Shown: in pieces, positions 22,261 to 35,700 of the stretch
Numbering within the stretch: the first letter of the stretch is position 1
Layout of the letters: every line of letters begins with the position of its first letter
Assembly (NCBI RefSeq): GCF_010015445.1
Contig: NC_053120.1
Location: forward strand, 6,649,614-6,713,613
Direction of reading: 5' to 3'
Origin: Perca fluviatilis
Taxonomy: Eukaryota; Chordata; Actinopteri; Perciformes; Percidae
Length of the DNA: 64,000 nt
Position numbers and translations under genes: made by a program
Notes under the pieces: generated by a model
Seen by the model: the letters and a program-made list of their open reading frames with translations, nothing else
The model's database searches: none
What the model was told of the DNA's origin: nothing

Positions 22261-22339
22261 TACTGCTGCTGCACTGATTGCCAACAACGTGATTTCGTTG
22301 TGTTCATACAATGACAATAAAGTATCTTGAATCTTGAAT
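22261..22339 (+). mobile_element. LINE/SINE 3' tail directly before the CpG block
   Basis: GTGATTTCGTTGTGTTCATA, then CAATGACAATAAAG and (ATCTTGA)n, is a typical non-LTR 3' tail in fish. It ends where the CpG-rich block begins. Confidence 0.6.
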
Positions 22340-22530
22340 CGTGTCCTGTGTCGTGTCAGCGCGCAGCTGCGCGCCGCTGCAGCGCCTGTGCGCGCCGCTC
22401 CGTCTCTGCCTTTTCAGGGAGGAGCGCACCTTGTTTGGCTCAGTGGAGTCCCGGCTCTCCCCCGCGCGTAATGCGGACCTTTTCCTGCACCGGACACCGG
22501 AGAGACACCCGACAACATTCATATCGGCAA
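22336..22530 (+). promoter_or_regulatory. CpG-rich block upstream of the receptor start codon, likely promoter/5'UTR
   Basis: A dense run of CpG dinucleotides (GCGCGCAGCTGCGCGCCG and similar), in strong contrast to AT-rich surroundings, ends about 150 bp before the first ATG. In fish such blocks usually mark promoters and first exons. No TATA box is placed with confidence; an A/T-rich stretch follows at 22560-22590. The transcription start is not determined. Confidence 0.55.
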
Positions 22531-22678
22531 ACGGCCAACCAGCGGCTCAGTTCATGTTTGACATTTATTTAAAAAATTTAAAAAAAGGGAAGTGATTTCT
22601 TATTGTCGAAGTCTAATAACATCCTTGGACGTATTTTGACTTTTTTTTTTTTGCGCGTAGTTTTCAAAGTGAACAAGA

Positions 22679-22780
22679 ATGTTATTGCACAGTAGTCTCA
22701 TCTCTGGAAGCTCGCGGTTGAAATGGATGGCCACGTTACTTCACACGGGTCTGTTCCTGCAGCTGGCGCTCTGGGAGACG
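22679..22780 (+). CDS. vipr1: Receptor exon 1: start codon and signal peptide
   Basis: Encodes 34 residues ending LQLALWET. An in-frame TGA lies three codons before the first ATG (22670-22672), so translation begins here or at the second in-frame ATG (22727). The first ATG has A at -3. The second is followed by G and gives a more compact signal peptide ([15 protein letters not shown]). Both versions contain the hydrophobic core [13 protein letters not shown]. The donor GTGAGT at 22781 is a strong consensus, phase 0. The intron that follows is about 16.1 kb. Confidence 0.8.
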
Positions 22781-25700
22781 GTGAGTGCACGTGCAACACT
22801 CCGGTTTAACCTTATGGGTCTGCAGGGTTGGCACGAGGAGGTTTATGATGATAGTGTAGGTTGTTTAAGACTTTTTTTTTAGGAACTTGATCCTAGCACC
22901 CCTAGAAAATAACAGCAAAAAAAGAAAGAAAAAAAAAGTCTGTGTTCATGTATGTGAGCTAAGGAGTTGTGCTCTAGGAATATCACAACGTCGTGAAACT
23001 AAACCCAGAATCTAGACGCTTTGGTCATTCAGAAAAACATTCTGAGCTATTTTCAGAAAATACTGCTCAGTCAGAAATGAGTCAAAATCGCATAAATCTC
23101 AAATTTTCAAAAGTTATTGATACTGCATTTTGGAAATATCTGCTTTTCTATAGATAAATATCGGATTTCATTTGTAATACCACCTCACGTTTGTAGCAAT
23201 GGCCCTGTGACTCATCATCAAAGTAAGTTTTCTCAGAATTGTTGGTGTCTTTCTAGTTACATAATGCACTGTTTCCTCTACCATGATGGTCCAAAATGAT
23301 GTTAAAGCGCACAGTTAGCACAGTAGAATAACGTTTTTTTTAGAGTTTATTTTTTCTAAAAAGGTTTAGTTTTTTGCTTATCCTGCACGTGTACAGAACA
23401 AATCAGTACGTTTTGCAGCCAAATTTAAAGGTTGTTGGAAATTCCGCCGGATGTCCCTCATTTTCGGGAAATTACCTTCCTCTTCCTTGTGTTGGCGTTC
23501 TAACCTCCGGTGGATTTCTGAGGACTATGGTTAACTGCTCCTCAGATCTCTGCAGGGTAAATCCAGACAGCTAGCTAGACTATCTGTCCAATCGGAGTTT
23601 TCTGTTGCACGACTAAAACAACTTTTGAACGTACACACACGTTACACCAAAACAAGTTCCTTCCAGAGGCTATTCTGCAGAGGCACCGTGGCTCCGTACG
23701 GCGCTTGACGATTGTGATTGGTTTAAAGAAATGCCAATAAACCAGAGCACGTTTTTCTCCCATGCTGAAATGTTGTGTGGACTAGCCAGACCCTCCTCCG
23801 CAGCGCCGTGGAGGAAGGTCTGGCAACGCGAGAATATTGTCCATGTGGAAATGCTCCCACAAACACAAACAGTCCGGATGAGAAGCAGTTTTCTGCAGAT
23901 ATCGACCTGCTGCCCTCGTGTTGTCTGATGTGTCTAAATTGAATGATCGTAACATGATTAACTGATGGATGATTCATTTGTCTGGAGTAGCCCATTACTG
24001 GCTATTCTGTGTGGTGATTTAATATTCTACATTATTAATTTTGCTTTATATTTTGCTGTCAAAATAAGAATATCCCAACATTTTATAAAAGAAACATAAA
24101 TCTCAGAGAAACTTTCATCTATCCACAGAAGCAACCAGTGATAAACAACATACACATATAGCCCACCTCAAATAAATATTCACTCCATAAGAAGAAAAGA
24201 TCCAGTGGTGTCTCCTGTGACTCCATTAACACTGGACACTCACTTGACTGCTGCCTTTGGCTCCAGACAGACAGCAGCAAAGAGAAAACATTAATATCTT
24301 TTTTCTGCATATGCACACCGGTTTGAAATTCAAATAATGCAGACAATTCAGGATGGAGAATATTCCATTTCATCCCTTCATTTATTCTTGGATTTCATGC
24401 CACCGTGGAGGCCTTTCTTCTCCATCAGCTGACCTGATGGTTGGTGTCCATTGTCAGCGTCCTTTCTTCCCATTCATTTCTATGAAAGCAGCCATGCAAT
24501 GCATTCTGGTAGCGTCGAGGGGACTTTGGAGAAGTGGGGCGTCGGGTCCCCTGCTCCTCATTTGCATAAAATTGATCTTCATGCAAATGAGGAGCAGCCA
24601 GGTCGGCTCGACGCCTCTCAAAAGCTGACGAAAACCTTTTAAACTGACCGTTGTCGATCTGAAATGAAGATTTCTCGCTTAAAGTGCCCATATTATGAAA
24701 AATACACTTTCTGGGATTTGGGGTGTTCTTTTGTGTCTCTGGTGCTTCCACACACAGAAAAACATCCATCCATGCTGTTTTGAGTGAGATACGGTTTCTG
24801 AATGTGTCCTGCCTTCAGTCTCTGGGTGAGCTGTTCAAAATCGGCTCGGATTGTGACGTCACAGTCCAAAATGAGCTGGCTAACCGCAACCGTTAGCTCT
24901 TAGCATTAGCATGCTAACGTTAGCATGCTACGTCGTTCTCAATAGCAAAGCACTGCTACAACACACACAAGTTCACCATAATCTACAAAAGAACTACTTA
25001 CATGTGCTCCCTCATTTAGAAGTCTCCCAGCTAATCCTGCCTTGTAACTGACCAAAGTTGGAGAAACAGGCTTTCTTTTACTGTCTCTAGAGTTAGCTAG
25101 CTGACATGATCTACATCTGAGCTACTGCGCATATGCGCAATCAAAGATAGTACAGAAGAAGAAGATGAAAAGAGGTCTCACTCTGTAGCTAAAACAGAAA
25201 CCAGGTGAAAAGAGGATCTGCAGCAGTGAGAGAGAGCTGTGCAGTACAACAAAAATATGGTGTTTTTTGATAATTAAACCATGTAAACCTATTCTGGTAC
25301 AACCTTAAAATACAGTTATGAACCTGAAAATGAGCATAATATGGGCGCTTTAAAATGTTTTCAGAAACACATTTTGGTGAACTATTTCTGTAAAATAGAG
25401 ATCGTATCCCAAATGAGCCGCCATTATGGTCGGTTTTGAAATCCAGGAGTAGCCAGACCCACGCGACGCGCTCGTCTAATTAGCTCCAGCCATTGCAGTT
25501 GTAGGAGGTTTTTAATGCTTGTCAGTGGTCAGTGAAGAGAAACTGGTGGCAAGCCCACTAGCGTGCAATACTGGGAGGGGTGATCCCTTCTGTCAAAACA
25601 GCGCATATATGGACATGTACCATAAGAGTTGATGGGTGGAGGATTACGTTTTGTGACGCGTCTTCCCTGAACCTGAAGGCTGTCAATGATCCTGTGTTGT

Positions 25701-28700
25701 ACCTTCCTTTATTAGCTGCTTCACAGCATGCAGGGCGACACATTCTCACTCCCAGCGCGTCAAAAAGCATTGCTTGTTCAGGGGCCTTTGGTGTTTGTTA
25801 CAGATGCAAAAAGTCTCCTTTAGTGTGCACACATCCACATTTACATGCATTGAGTAAGCACCATTTTTACTGTTGGTGGAGTGACTTTTACTGCTCCATA
25901 CTGTTGGGTAGTTTAATCCATACTGTATGTTTTTTTTTATGGAAAATCTCAATCTGTTAAATAACTTGTCCTGACGTTACATGACTCCCATCCCTTTGTC
26001 TCCAGACAAGTCGTGCCTCTGCTCTAAAAACATCCCGTTATTCCTTAAAGTCACTTCTATAGGCCACCGGTAAGCAGTGCAGCGAGGTCTACATGGAGGA
26101 AATGTGCTCCAGTGTTTCTAGATTCTGTGAGTTACCTTTCCTGGTGGCCATATTTTGTTCAAACGGAAAGCAGTTAATTGATTTTTGGGGCGAATAACGA
26201 GCAGCAGTAATCCAGTTGCTGGAATCAAAGGCAGGAAGGGTTTGTGTGTCCAGAAATGAAAAGAATGACGCAATTTCAGGCTGACAGATGGCAGCCTCTG
26301 TTATGTTGCTAAAATGTTTAAAACTTGGAGCCCTTTATTTCAGTATTTGAGGCTGGCGGATGACAACCTGCAAGTCAGGACCCCTCTGATTCCTCACAAG
26401 ATAAATGTGATGGGTCATGAGATGACTGATGGAATAGGAACGACATAAAGACATTGTTATGCTACATACATTTATTAATTTGTTTCTCTAATCCTTAAAA
26501 AAATCTTCAAATGACACAATTACAAGTCCGGGTGCATCCTCTTCCCTCTAAATGGACATTTACCCTAATTCTTTTCTTAATTACAAGGATCTTCATACCA
26601 ACAAAACTTGTATATACTAGACTAGTCTCGCATTGCCAGACCTATCTCCACAGCGTTGTGGAGGAAGCTCTGGCAACACGAGCATACACTCAAAAAACGC
26701 TCCGAGTTGGTTTGCATTTCTTTAAACCAATCACAATCGTCGTGGGTGGCGCTAAGCCCCCAACGCAGCGACGGTGGCTCTGCAGAATAGTCTCGGGAAG
26801 GAACTTGTTTTGGTGGAACGTTTCAAAAGAAAACGACACATACAATATTAAATGAAGTTAACTGTTCACACAATACAGTAGCGTGAGCTATTTAAATTAG
26901 CTGATACATGGTTAAACGTAATTTGCTCAGTGTATCGCCATGTGTAATTCGTCCATAGCAAATCCCACCAAAACGTCCCAGTTTGAGAGTAAGTGCCGTA
27001 AACATATTCTTTGTAAATCTTTACAATCATTCCCCGGACGGACGAACCAAGCAGGCCTGCCTTGTTGCAGGATCCAAATTCTCCTTAAGACTAGCCATTT
27101 TCAGCCAAACGTTGCTCAGATGTTCCGGTTGATTTTGCTCGATTCAACCCTAGTTTAAAGTTAACACAAAGAAAGCGGAAAGTGAGGGAAATCTGGCGGA
27201 AATTTCACCGGAACTATTCCATAAATGAACCGTCGTCGATATAGACTAATACTTGACTGACAGTTGATTGGGAAGTATTACTTATAAAGAAACCAAAGAG
27301 AGAAAACAGTGATAGTCACATTGAAATGAAATGAGATGTCAAATAATACGAATGAGAAACATTTGCTCATGCTATGACCACAGCACGGAGACTAAAGCCT
27401 TAAGCCAGGGGTCTTCAACGTTTTTTAAGCCAAGGACCCCTTAACTGAAAGAGAGATGGATCAGGGACCCCTTACTACATATATTGTATAAAATGAAGTT
27501 GCATATTAATCTGGTCCTACAATAACTTTTAGGGCAGCCTAAAGCATTGATAGATACCTTTTTTTGCATAAAATACTAAGCTATTCAAATAGCCTGATAC
27601 TTGTTGGCATGATTTTATAAATCATGTTTTAATGTTAACCCTTAAATGTGAAACAGTCAATCCTTTGGGATGAACTATATCTGTGGATATTTGCTAATAA
27701 TATGTTGGAATCATGTTAAGACTTTAATTTTTGAAAAAACTTTCCAAAATTAACAATAATTTGGATGCCCCCCACACAGGTCGTCTCTCCTTATTGATAC
27801 AATCCCTAAATGAACTTAACAAAAAAAGTCTTCTTTCTGTCTGTTAGTTGATTTCAAAATGCCAGTCACATGTTGCTTACGTAAGCTAAATTTAGAAAAG
27901 AACAGAACATACCATTAATCATGCAGGGCCCAACCATGAGGACTGTCTCTCTGCTTCTGTCCTCTCTGCCTCTCCTCTCTTCTCTCAACAATGATTAATG
28001 ATCTCAAAGCTTGTGTATTGTCAGTATTTCTCATTCCGTTTCCTTTTCTCCTCAGGTTTTGCTCCAAGCATATATGTCTCTGTCTTTCCTCTCTGCTGTT
28101 TCTTCAAAGCTTTCAGTTTGTCGTGATTGACTAGTGTTGTGTTAAAGAAAGAGTAGACGCTCGCCAGGAAGAAGCTGCGTGCTTCAGGGACAGCTTTGCA
28201 AGTGTCGCAGAGGACAAAAATTGCTTCAGGATGTTTTTGTCCAAAGCTCTAAGCTCTAATGCCAACTGTTGCCCCACTTATAACAGAGGCGCCATCGTGT
28301 GCTTGAGCAACAGGCGTGAGATTTTCCCATCCATGTTTGACAAACTGCTCCTCTATGGTGTCAGGGATGGGGTTGACATCGAGCTGGCAAAATTCAAGAA
28401 ATCGCTCCTTTACCATGTCTTGTGAAGTCATATACACGAACACCTAGTCTGTATCGACGACATTTCATTTCCGGGATTGTTCGGGTGCCGGCGGAAATTC
28501 CGCTGGATGTCCCTCATTTCGACCAGATGTCCCTCACCTTCCGCTTTCTTTGTGTTGTAATTCTAAACTCTGGTGGATTTCTGAGGACTATGGTTAACTG
28601 CTCCTCAGATCTCTGCAGGGTGAATCCAGACAGCTAGCTAGACTATCTGTCCAATCGGAGTTTTCTGTTGCACAACTAAAACTACTTTTGAACGTACACA

Positions 28701-31700
28701 TGTTCCACCAAAACAAGTTCCTTCCTGAGGCTGTTTTGCAGCGGCACCGTCATTGTGTCCGATGCTAAAAAAATGCCAATAAACCGTTTTTCTCCCATCC
28801 TGGAATGTTTGCCAGACCTTCCTCCGCAGCGCCGTGGAAGAAGGTCTGGCAATGTGAAATGACCGAACACATAAAGCAAGTATAGCTCTGAATGCCGATC
28901 CCTTGCTTCATCTACTATGATTAAATACATTTTTGCTGATTTGATCTCTAAAATATTTTTTGCTGTTATGATGTCAGAGCAGCTTTGGATCCTCTTATTT
29001 TGGGGTGATAATGAGATGTAAGTGGTATGTTATGGAGATTTGTATGTTTGTAAAAATGGATTGAATTGCACTCCATGAAATTGCCTATCTTCCCTTTCAT
29101 TGTGACCCCCAAAAGCAATTATGTATGGCCTTGTGTATCCTAGATCTCATGCTCCCTGAAGGATCAAGGGCTATTTTCCAGTTACACTGTACTCACGAGG
29201 GAATATGTCTGGTCGTTTAGTTTTTTTGGTTTTGCATAGAGTCTGCACACTAAGAAGAATGCAGCTTTTTTTGTGTATTTTGAGTATTCCAGCCACTCAA
29301 ACGTTTGAAACAAGCTCTGTTGGAACACTGTCAAACTGACTGTGTGGGAAATATATCTCTTTACTTGCATTGGCCCTGTTTGTAGGGTCCCTAAGTCAAA
29401 GGCTTCAGCTATGTGTGTATCTGTAGCAGAGGCCTCCTGGCTCTTTCCTTTCCAGTGCTGGTTATCATTCAAAAGATTTTGATACCGATACCAATACTGT
29501 GACTTCAATACCGGTTCCTAAACAATACTTTTTTTAATACCAATTTTATAAATCCATTTCAAGGAAAAGACACCATTACACATTACGGCACAAATATTTT
29601 TCATTTATTCTTTACGCTCCTACTACGTCTCTGTGCGTAACGAGTTTTTCTTGCGTGTCTTTACGACGTGTAATGTTAGACAGCCAATCAGCAGCAATAT
29701 TAGAGCTTAGTAGAAGCATGCTGCATGCTTATTGGCTCACTGATGCTGATGTTTATTCCTTAGGGATTGAAATTAGGTATTGAGTGACAAGGCATTTTTC
29801 GATACTCTATATTTTAGAGGCGATTCGGTCGGTGCCTAAATAGTATTGACTTCGGTACCCAGCCCTAGTCCTTTTCTCACTTCAGTTTCCACAAGTTGCT
29901 CTCTCTCTCTCTCTCTCATCTCTCACCCGTGCATCCTTGGTCCTTCCTGGCTCATCTTAGTGTTATAATAAACACCCAAGTTCATAAGCTCTCACTATGA
30001 CAAATTATTTAAACAAAAGCAAGTTTAAATTTAGCCGATAAAAGGTTCCTGTGAGTTGGGTGCATGCCGGTCGGTTAAGAGGCCGTTGCAGTTGAGTTAA
30101 GCCGACAAAAAGGTGACCGTCATCCTGCTACGACAGTTAAGTTTAGGCACCAAAATGACTAGAACAAAAGATTGACCTCCTTCCTTCATGGACCAGAGCA
30201 GTCTTGTACAGCAGCAGTCAATGTGACGCACACAGCAAAAAATACGTGTAATACATAGGAATTACAGTGCTTCACTTATTGTAGCTATATGTACGCATGG
30301 CTCATGAGAAGAGCCTGATTCATATGTATCAATCTTACACACACTAATTACTTAGTATTTATCTCATAAAATAGCTAGAATATAGCTATAGAATAGATTA
30401 TGTTTATATAATATGATAAAAAAGATAAGTTTCCATTAAGAAAAAAAACCTATACATAATTAACATAAATCTCATTATGCCATATCCTACATCTTACACT
30501 GCCAACCTAAAGCTCTTTTTTTGTCGTTTTCTTTGAAGAAAGGAGAAAACTTCCTCCGCATCATGATGACCGAACTATAACCTGACAGTGGTCAGTGTGG
30601 TGGTAAAAACTGCTGCATCAGCCTCTCAGAATTATGGAACGCTGTTTCATTCAATATTAAATAAATTAATAAATACATAAATAAAGACATGAATAAATAA
30701 ATAAAAATGCCTTTGAAATACATCATGAAATAAATAAATGAGGCAATAAATACATACTTAATTAAATGAATGTAAATATTCATATATAAATGAATCAATT
30801 AGTTAAATATGTTAAAAGGTTTTACTTTTACTTATTTCATGGTACTTTTATTTCGTAAGTCCACGTTTGTTTCTTTCAAGAGACTTTTATTTCATAAATC
30901 CACTTTTATTTATTTCCGTGGACTTCCTAATGCTACATTTATTGTTGTTATTATTATTATTATTTCCCTCTCAATTTCCAGTTCTTATATGCAAATCAGG
31001 GGGCGTGGCTATCTCACATTCAGAACAGAGCCGTGGGCAAAAAAGGCTGGCGAAGTGAGAGTGCGGACATAATGGAAGACATTGGGCATGCTATCATTAG
31101 CAGATCAAATGGATCAACATGGTTTATCAGCAGATACTATTTTGGCACATATTGAAGAATATTTTGGGAATACTAGGGCGGACAAGTCCTCTTCAACAAA
31201 TATACACAGACGACGAAGTTTTAAATAGTTTAAGAGTGATTGAGCACCGTGTTTGTGTGGAAGATGTCCAAGTCCAAGAAGAAGTTGGGCTGTTATGGGG
31301 TGCTGCCGTGCTATCACTAGCTATAGGTGGACAAATTCATCAGTGTTTTAATCACTGCGTGTTGACACAACATTAGCTGAGGTGTTGTTAAGTGAGCTAG
31401 CGGGGCAATCGACTACTCTAATTCACATTCACCTGAAGATTTCCTTTGATGTTGAAGTGAGACAAGTTGAATCGGACTTCTTCGGGACTATTTATGTGGA
31501 CATTTACACACTGGCAGGGTTATGAATGAAGGAAACGAAAATGCAAAATGCTTGCCTGCAACAGGCTGGGAATATTCATACCGTTACGCAGCATAGTGAC
31601 TAGACATGGACATAGACATAGACTTTAATTGTGAAAGATAAGAACAAGGCGAGGCAGTTTTATTTGTACAGCACATTTCAGCAACAGGGCAATTCAAAGT

Positions 31701-32759
31701 GCTTTACAAAAAACATTAAAGAGCAGTTAAAAAACGATAAAAAAAAATTAAAACATTAAAGAGAAGAAAAAAACAATAAAAACAAAATCAAAACAAAAAA
31801 CAGACAGGCAGGACCATATTTCTTTACCATCTCAATCACCACGGGCCCTGCAGGAACATGTGACTTTGTACTCTTGTTACCTATAACAAGAGTGGAAGTA
31901 CTTCTCTTTACTTACAATATAGCCGTCGCTATGAGGCTTAGTTTAATCAGGCAAACTTTGCAAAATCCTAAACAGTTCCACCTGTTTTTCTGTCACACTC
32001 GCGTTGGAGAACAGATGGAGTGGATCTGGTATGCGCTGCCTTTGTCAATTTTGAAAGGAGTGAAGTTTGTCATTTGTTTTAGACAGCTCTGACTTTCGGA
32101 CTACGTGCCTCTGTGTTTTTTATTGGTTGATGCCTTTATTTGCTGTGCAAAGCTCAAAAAAATCGACATTGTTTTGAGAAAAGATGACGTCATTTTATCG
32201 CCGCATAATATTCGCGGTCTGTGTAAAAGTACTCATGACAAAAACAACTGTCGGGAAAAAAATGTATTGACGTACAAAGTAATCACACGAAAACAGATGT
32301 AGCCTATAGCTAGATGTACTGAGGCCCAGCGGGGCTCTGAGCTAATTACTCTATTACTATGTCAGCATGCTAACATGCCCACAATGACAATGCTAACATC
32401 TTGATGTTCAGCAAGTGTAATGTTTACAATGTTCAGCATCTCTGTTTAGTGTGTTAGCATGGTAACATTTGCTAATTAGTGATTAACAAAGTACAGCTGA
32501 AGCTGCTGGAATGACATTAGTTTTGTAGTCATTTTTTGGTCATAAAAGGATGAAATTTTGACCTGAAGATGGCGCAAAATGAAAAATAAAAAATACCAAA
32601 CTACTCCCTTAATGTGTATAAAGACAGGATGCGAATGAGAAGAGAGGTGTAATGGGTTCAATATACCTGTGTGTCATTGTGCAAAAATTACTCGACCCGG
32701 AGGTAAGATGTCGATTGAAAACATTAAAGGGCCAATAATAGACACACAGACACCCCCCC

Positions 32760-32790
<31 letters not shown>

Positions 32791-35700
32791 ACAAATGACA
32801 TCAGAGACCGTGATTACCTGTCCTTTATATCACTGTGAAATTGTGAATTTAAATGATGCCAGCACGCTAAAGGTTACTGGAGGCGACTGGCGCCCTGCGA
32901 TAATGACCCGGTTAAGACAGTGATTGAATTTAAATGACATTGCAGCCATGTAAACGGTTGCCATTTAGGACTGAGGGTTACAATAATTAAAGTGCACGCT
33001 TAAATGGCACTCCAGCTCTTCACGCACACGCACACACACACACACACACACAGACAATCTGATTTTATCATTTTGCGTCTATAAAGTTGTGGAAACATGT
33101 GCCGGGCTCGTCTCCTCATCGTAAGAGTTCCACCATATTCTCTGCACATCACTAAACCGTAAAAAAGACACATTGTGCTGACAGCATGTTGTATTACTAT
33201 CTTGCTTGTATGAAGGAGGTTTGTTCCATAAACCTGCAGCGCAGTAATATTACTGCGCTGTCTTGTGTCACGGTGAGGCTGCTCTGCCAGATCTGCACAC
33301 AGACTCATTTGTTCCAGCTATATTAGGTATAAACTCATATCGATGAAGGAGTTCATGGGCCACCCAGTTTAGATAAATTGTAGAAATATTTAGCCTATTT
33401 ATATTAAATTCTGCTCATGTCCGTGTTTAGGGAGCATGGGGATTTATCAGATAACCCTTAAAACAGAAAATCTAGGTGAGAGCTGTTGGAAAATAAAGGA
33501 GTGGCCTCCACCATAATTCATGTTGCTTTTACAGTCTCATCCAAGCATATTTAGTCTGTCTTATGTAAGGAAGTGACAGGGTTATTTGTCAGATACAAGA
33601 CTTTATACTGTATAAGGCAGTAGATCCCAACCGGAGCGTCGTAAGCTCCAAAAGAGGCAAGATAATGATAGTTTTTATGATAATAATTACCAGTTTTGGA
33701 AACAAAATTCTGCTTCACAAAATTAGCATTATTCTTCAGACTCTAGTTATTTACCCTTTGTTATTACTGTTAAGTTTATTTAAATACATCATATTACCTC
33801 TTCGGGCCAAGTGTTTGAGAAGCCAACCAGTTCTCACTCCGAACTCGTAAAACACCGAACGCTTGGGCAGTGGCTGTCAGCGTCAGATACGACGCAAAAA
33901 TCACCCTTCAGTGTGTGTGTAGAACGCACCGGGCAGAGCAGCAGCTACGTGGCGCTTCAAGATGACGTAAGAGAGACAACGGTAGCGAGCAGTTTGAAAG
34001 CCCAAAATTCCACGTAGGGAGGGTGGTTTGGGTGGTGGATGGGTCAAACATAGGACGTTCACCCAGGAGACCAGGGTTGGTGTCCCGCATGTCACATTTC
34101 CTAAACCCAACTGTCCCGTTCTTTTCCTAAACCCAACTGTCCCGTTCTTCTTTTCCTAAACCCAACTGTCCCGTTCTTCTTTTCCTAAAACACTGTCCCA
34201 TTCTTCTTTTCCTAAACCCAACTGTCCCGTTCTTCTTTTCCTAAACCCAACTGTCCTGTTCTTCTTTTCCTAAAACACTGTCCCGTTCTTCTTTTCCTAA
34301 ACCCAACTGTCCCATTCTTCTTTTCCTAAACCCAACTGTCCCGTTCTTCTTTTCCTAAACCCAACTGTCCCGTTCTTCTTTTCCTAAACCCAACTGTCCC
34401 GTTCTTCTTTTCCTAAACCCTACTGTCCCGTTCTTCTTTTCCTAAACCCTACTGTCCCGTTCTTTTCCTAAACCCTACTGTCCCGTTCTTCTTTTCCTGA
34501 ACCCAACTGTCCCGTTCTTCTTTTCCTAAACCCAACTGTCCCGTTCTTTTCCTAAACCCTACTGCCCCGTTCTTCTTTTCCTAAAACACTGTCCCGTTCT
34601 TTTCCTAAACCCTACTGTCCCGTTCTTCTTTTCCTAAACCCTACTGTCCCGTTCTTTTCCTAAACCCAACTGTCCCGTTCTTTTCCTAAACCCTACTGCC
34701 CCGTTCTTCTTTTCCTAAAACACTGTCCCGTTCTTTTCCTAAACCCTACTGTCCCGTTCTTCTTTTCCTAAAGCCTACTGTCCCGTTCTTTTCCTAAACC
34801 CTACTGTCCCGTTCTTTTCCTAAACCCTACTGTCCCATTCTTTTCCTAAACCCAACTGTCGCGTTCTTTTCCTAAACCCTGCCCCGTTCTTCTTTTCCTA
34901 AAACACTGTCCCGTTCTTTTCCTAAACCCTGCCCCGTTCTTCTTTTCCTAAAACACTGTCCCGTTCTTTTCCTAAACCCTACTGTCCCGTTCTTCTTTTC
35001 CTAAACCCAACTGTCCCGTTCTTGTCCCACATGTCAGGGAAACATAACTTTTATAAGCCCACCCACGATTTTTTTCCTTAACACTTGTGTTGTCTTCTGG
35101 TCGACCATGCACTTGTTGTCCTTCTGGGTCAAAATTAACAAATTCCCCCCCCCCCCGTTTTATAATATATTTTTGACACATTTTCTGACATTTTTGTCAC
35201 TTTTTTCAATGTTTTTGTCACTTTTTTCAATAACACCAAATTATTACCAATAGCTTTACACTTATTTTTGGAATTTATGGTCAATAAATCTCATTTATAG
35301 GAGATTATACCTAATTTTGAAGTGATGAATAATTTTGACTAATATTAGAGGAACGTATGTTGGTGGAGAATCACAGACGTGTGGATGTCAAAGTTTAGTC
35401 AGGTTTTGAAACCATGTCAATTTTTTCAAATGCTATAAAATTTAATACCCACAATTCAATGAAAGTAGTAATCGTGTACTTGCAATTGTACTTAATTTTT
35501 TGAGTAATTTGGTTAAAAAGAAACCCATATTTCTGATATAGACGTTTTGAGAACAGGTCAAATTTGAACCGAGGACAACCGTCAAAAGTGACGTCTATAG
35601 TCCCGACCAAGCACGTTTAGATATGAAGCTAAAGGAGACTTTTAGCGTCAATAACAACGCCAAAAGCACCTGACCAAGCGTCCGTATTTTACGCGATGGG

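Noticed and set aside
24439..24650. Host exon predicted from overlapping frames around the octamer hairpin
   Set aside because: Open frames exist on both strands because of the inverted repeat; no splice sites or homology.
31000..31380. Possible coding remnant (reading frame 31119-31376)
   Set aside because: No recognisable motif in any frame, and stop codons in neighbouring frames; left unannotated.
34104..35027. CRISPR-like array of regular repeats
   Set aside because: The units are contiguous and carry no unique spacers; it is a eukaryotic minisatellite.
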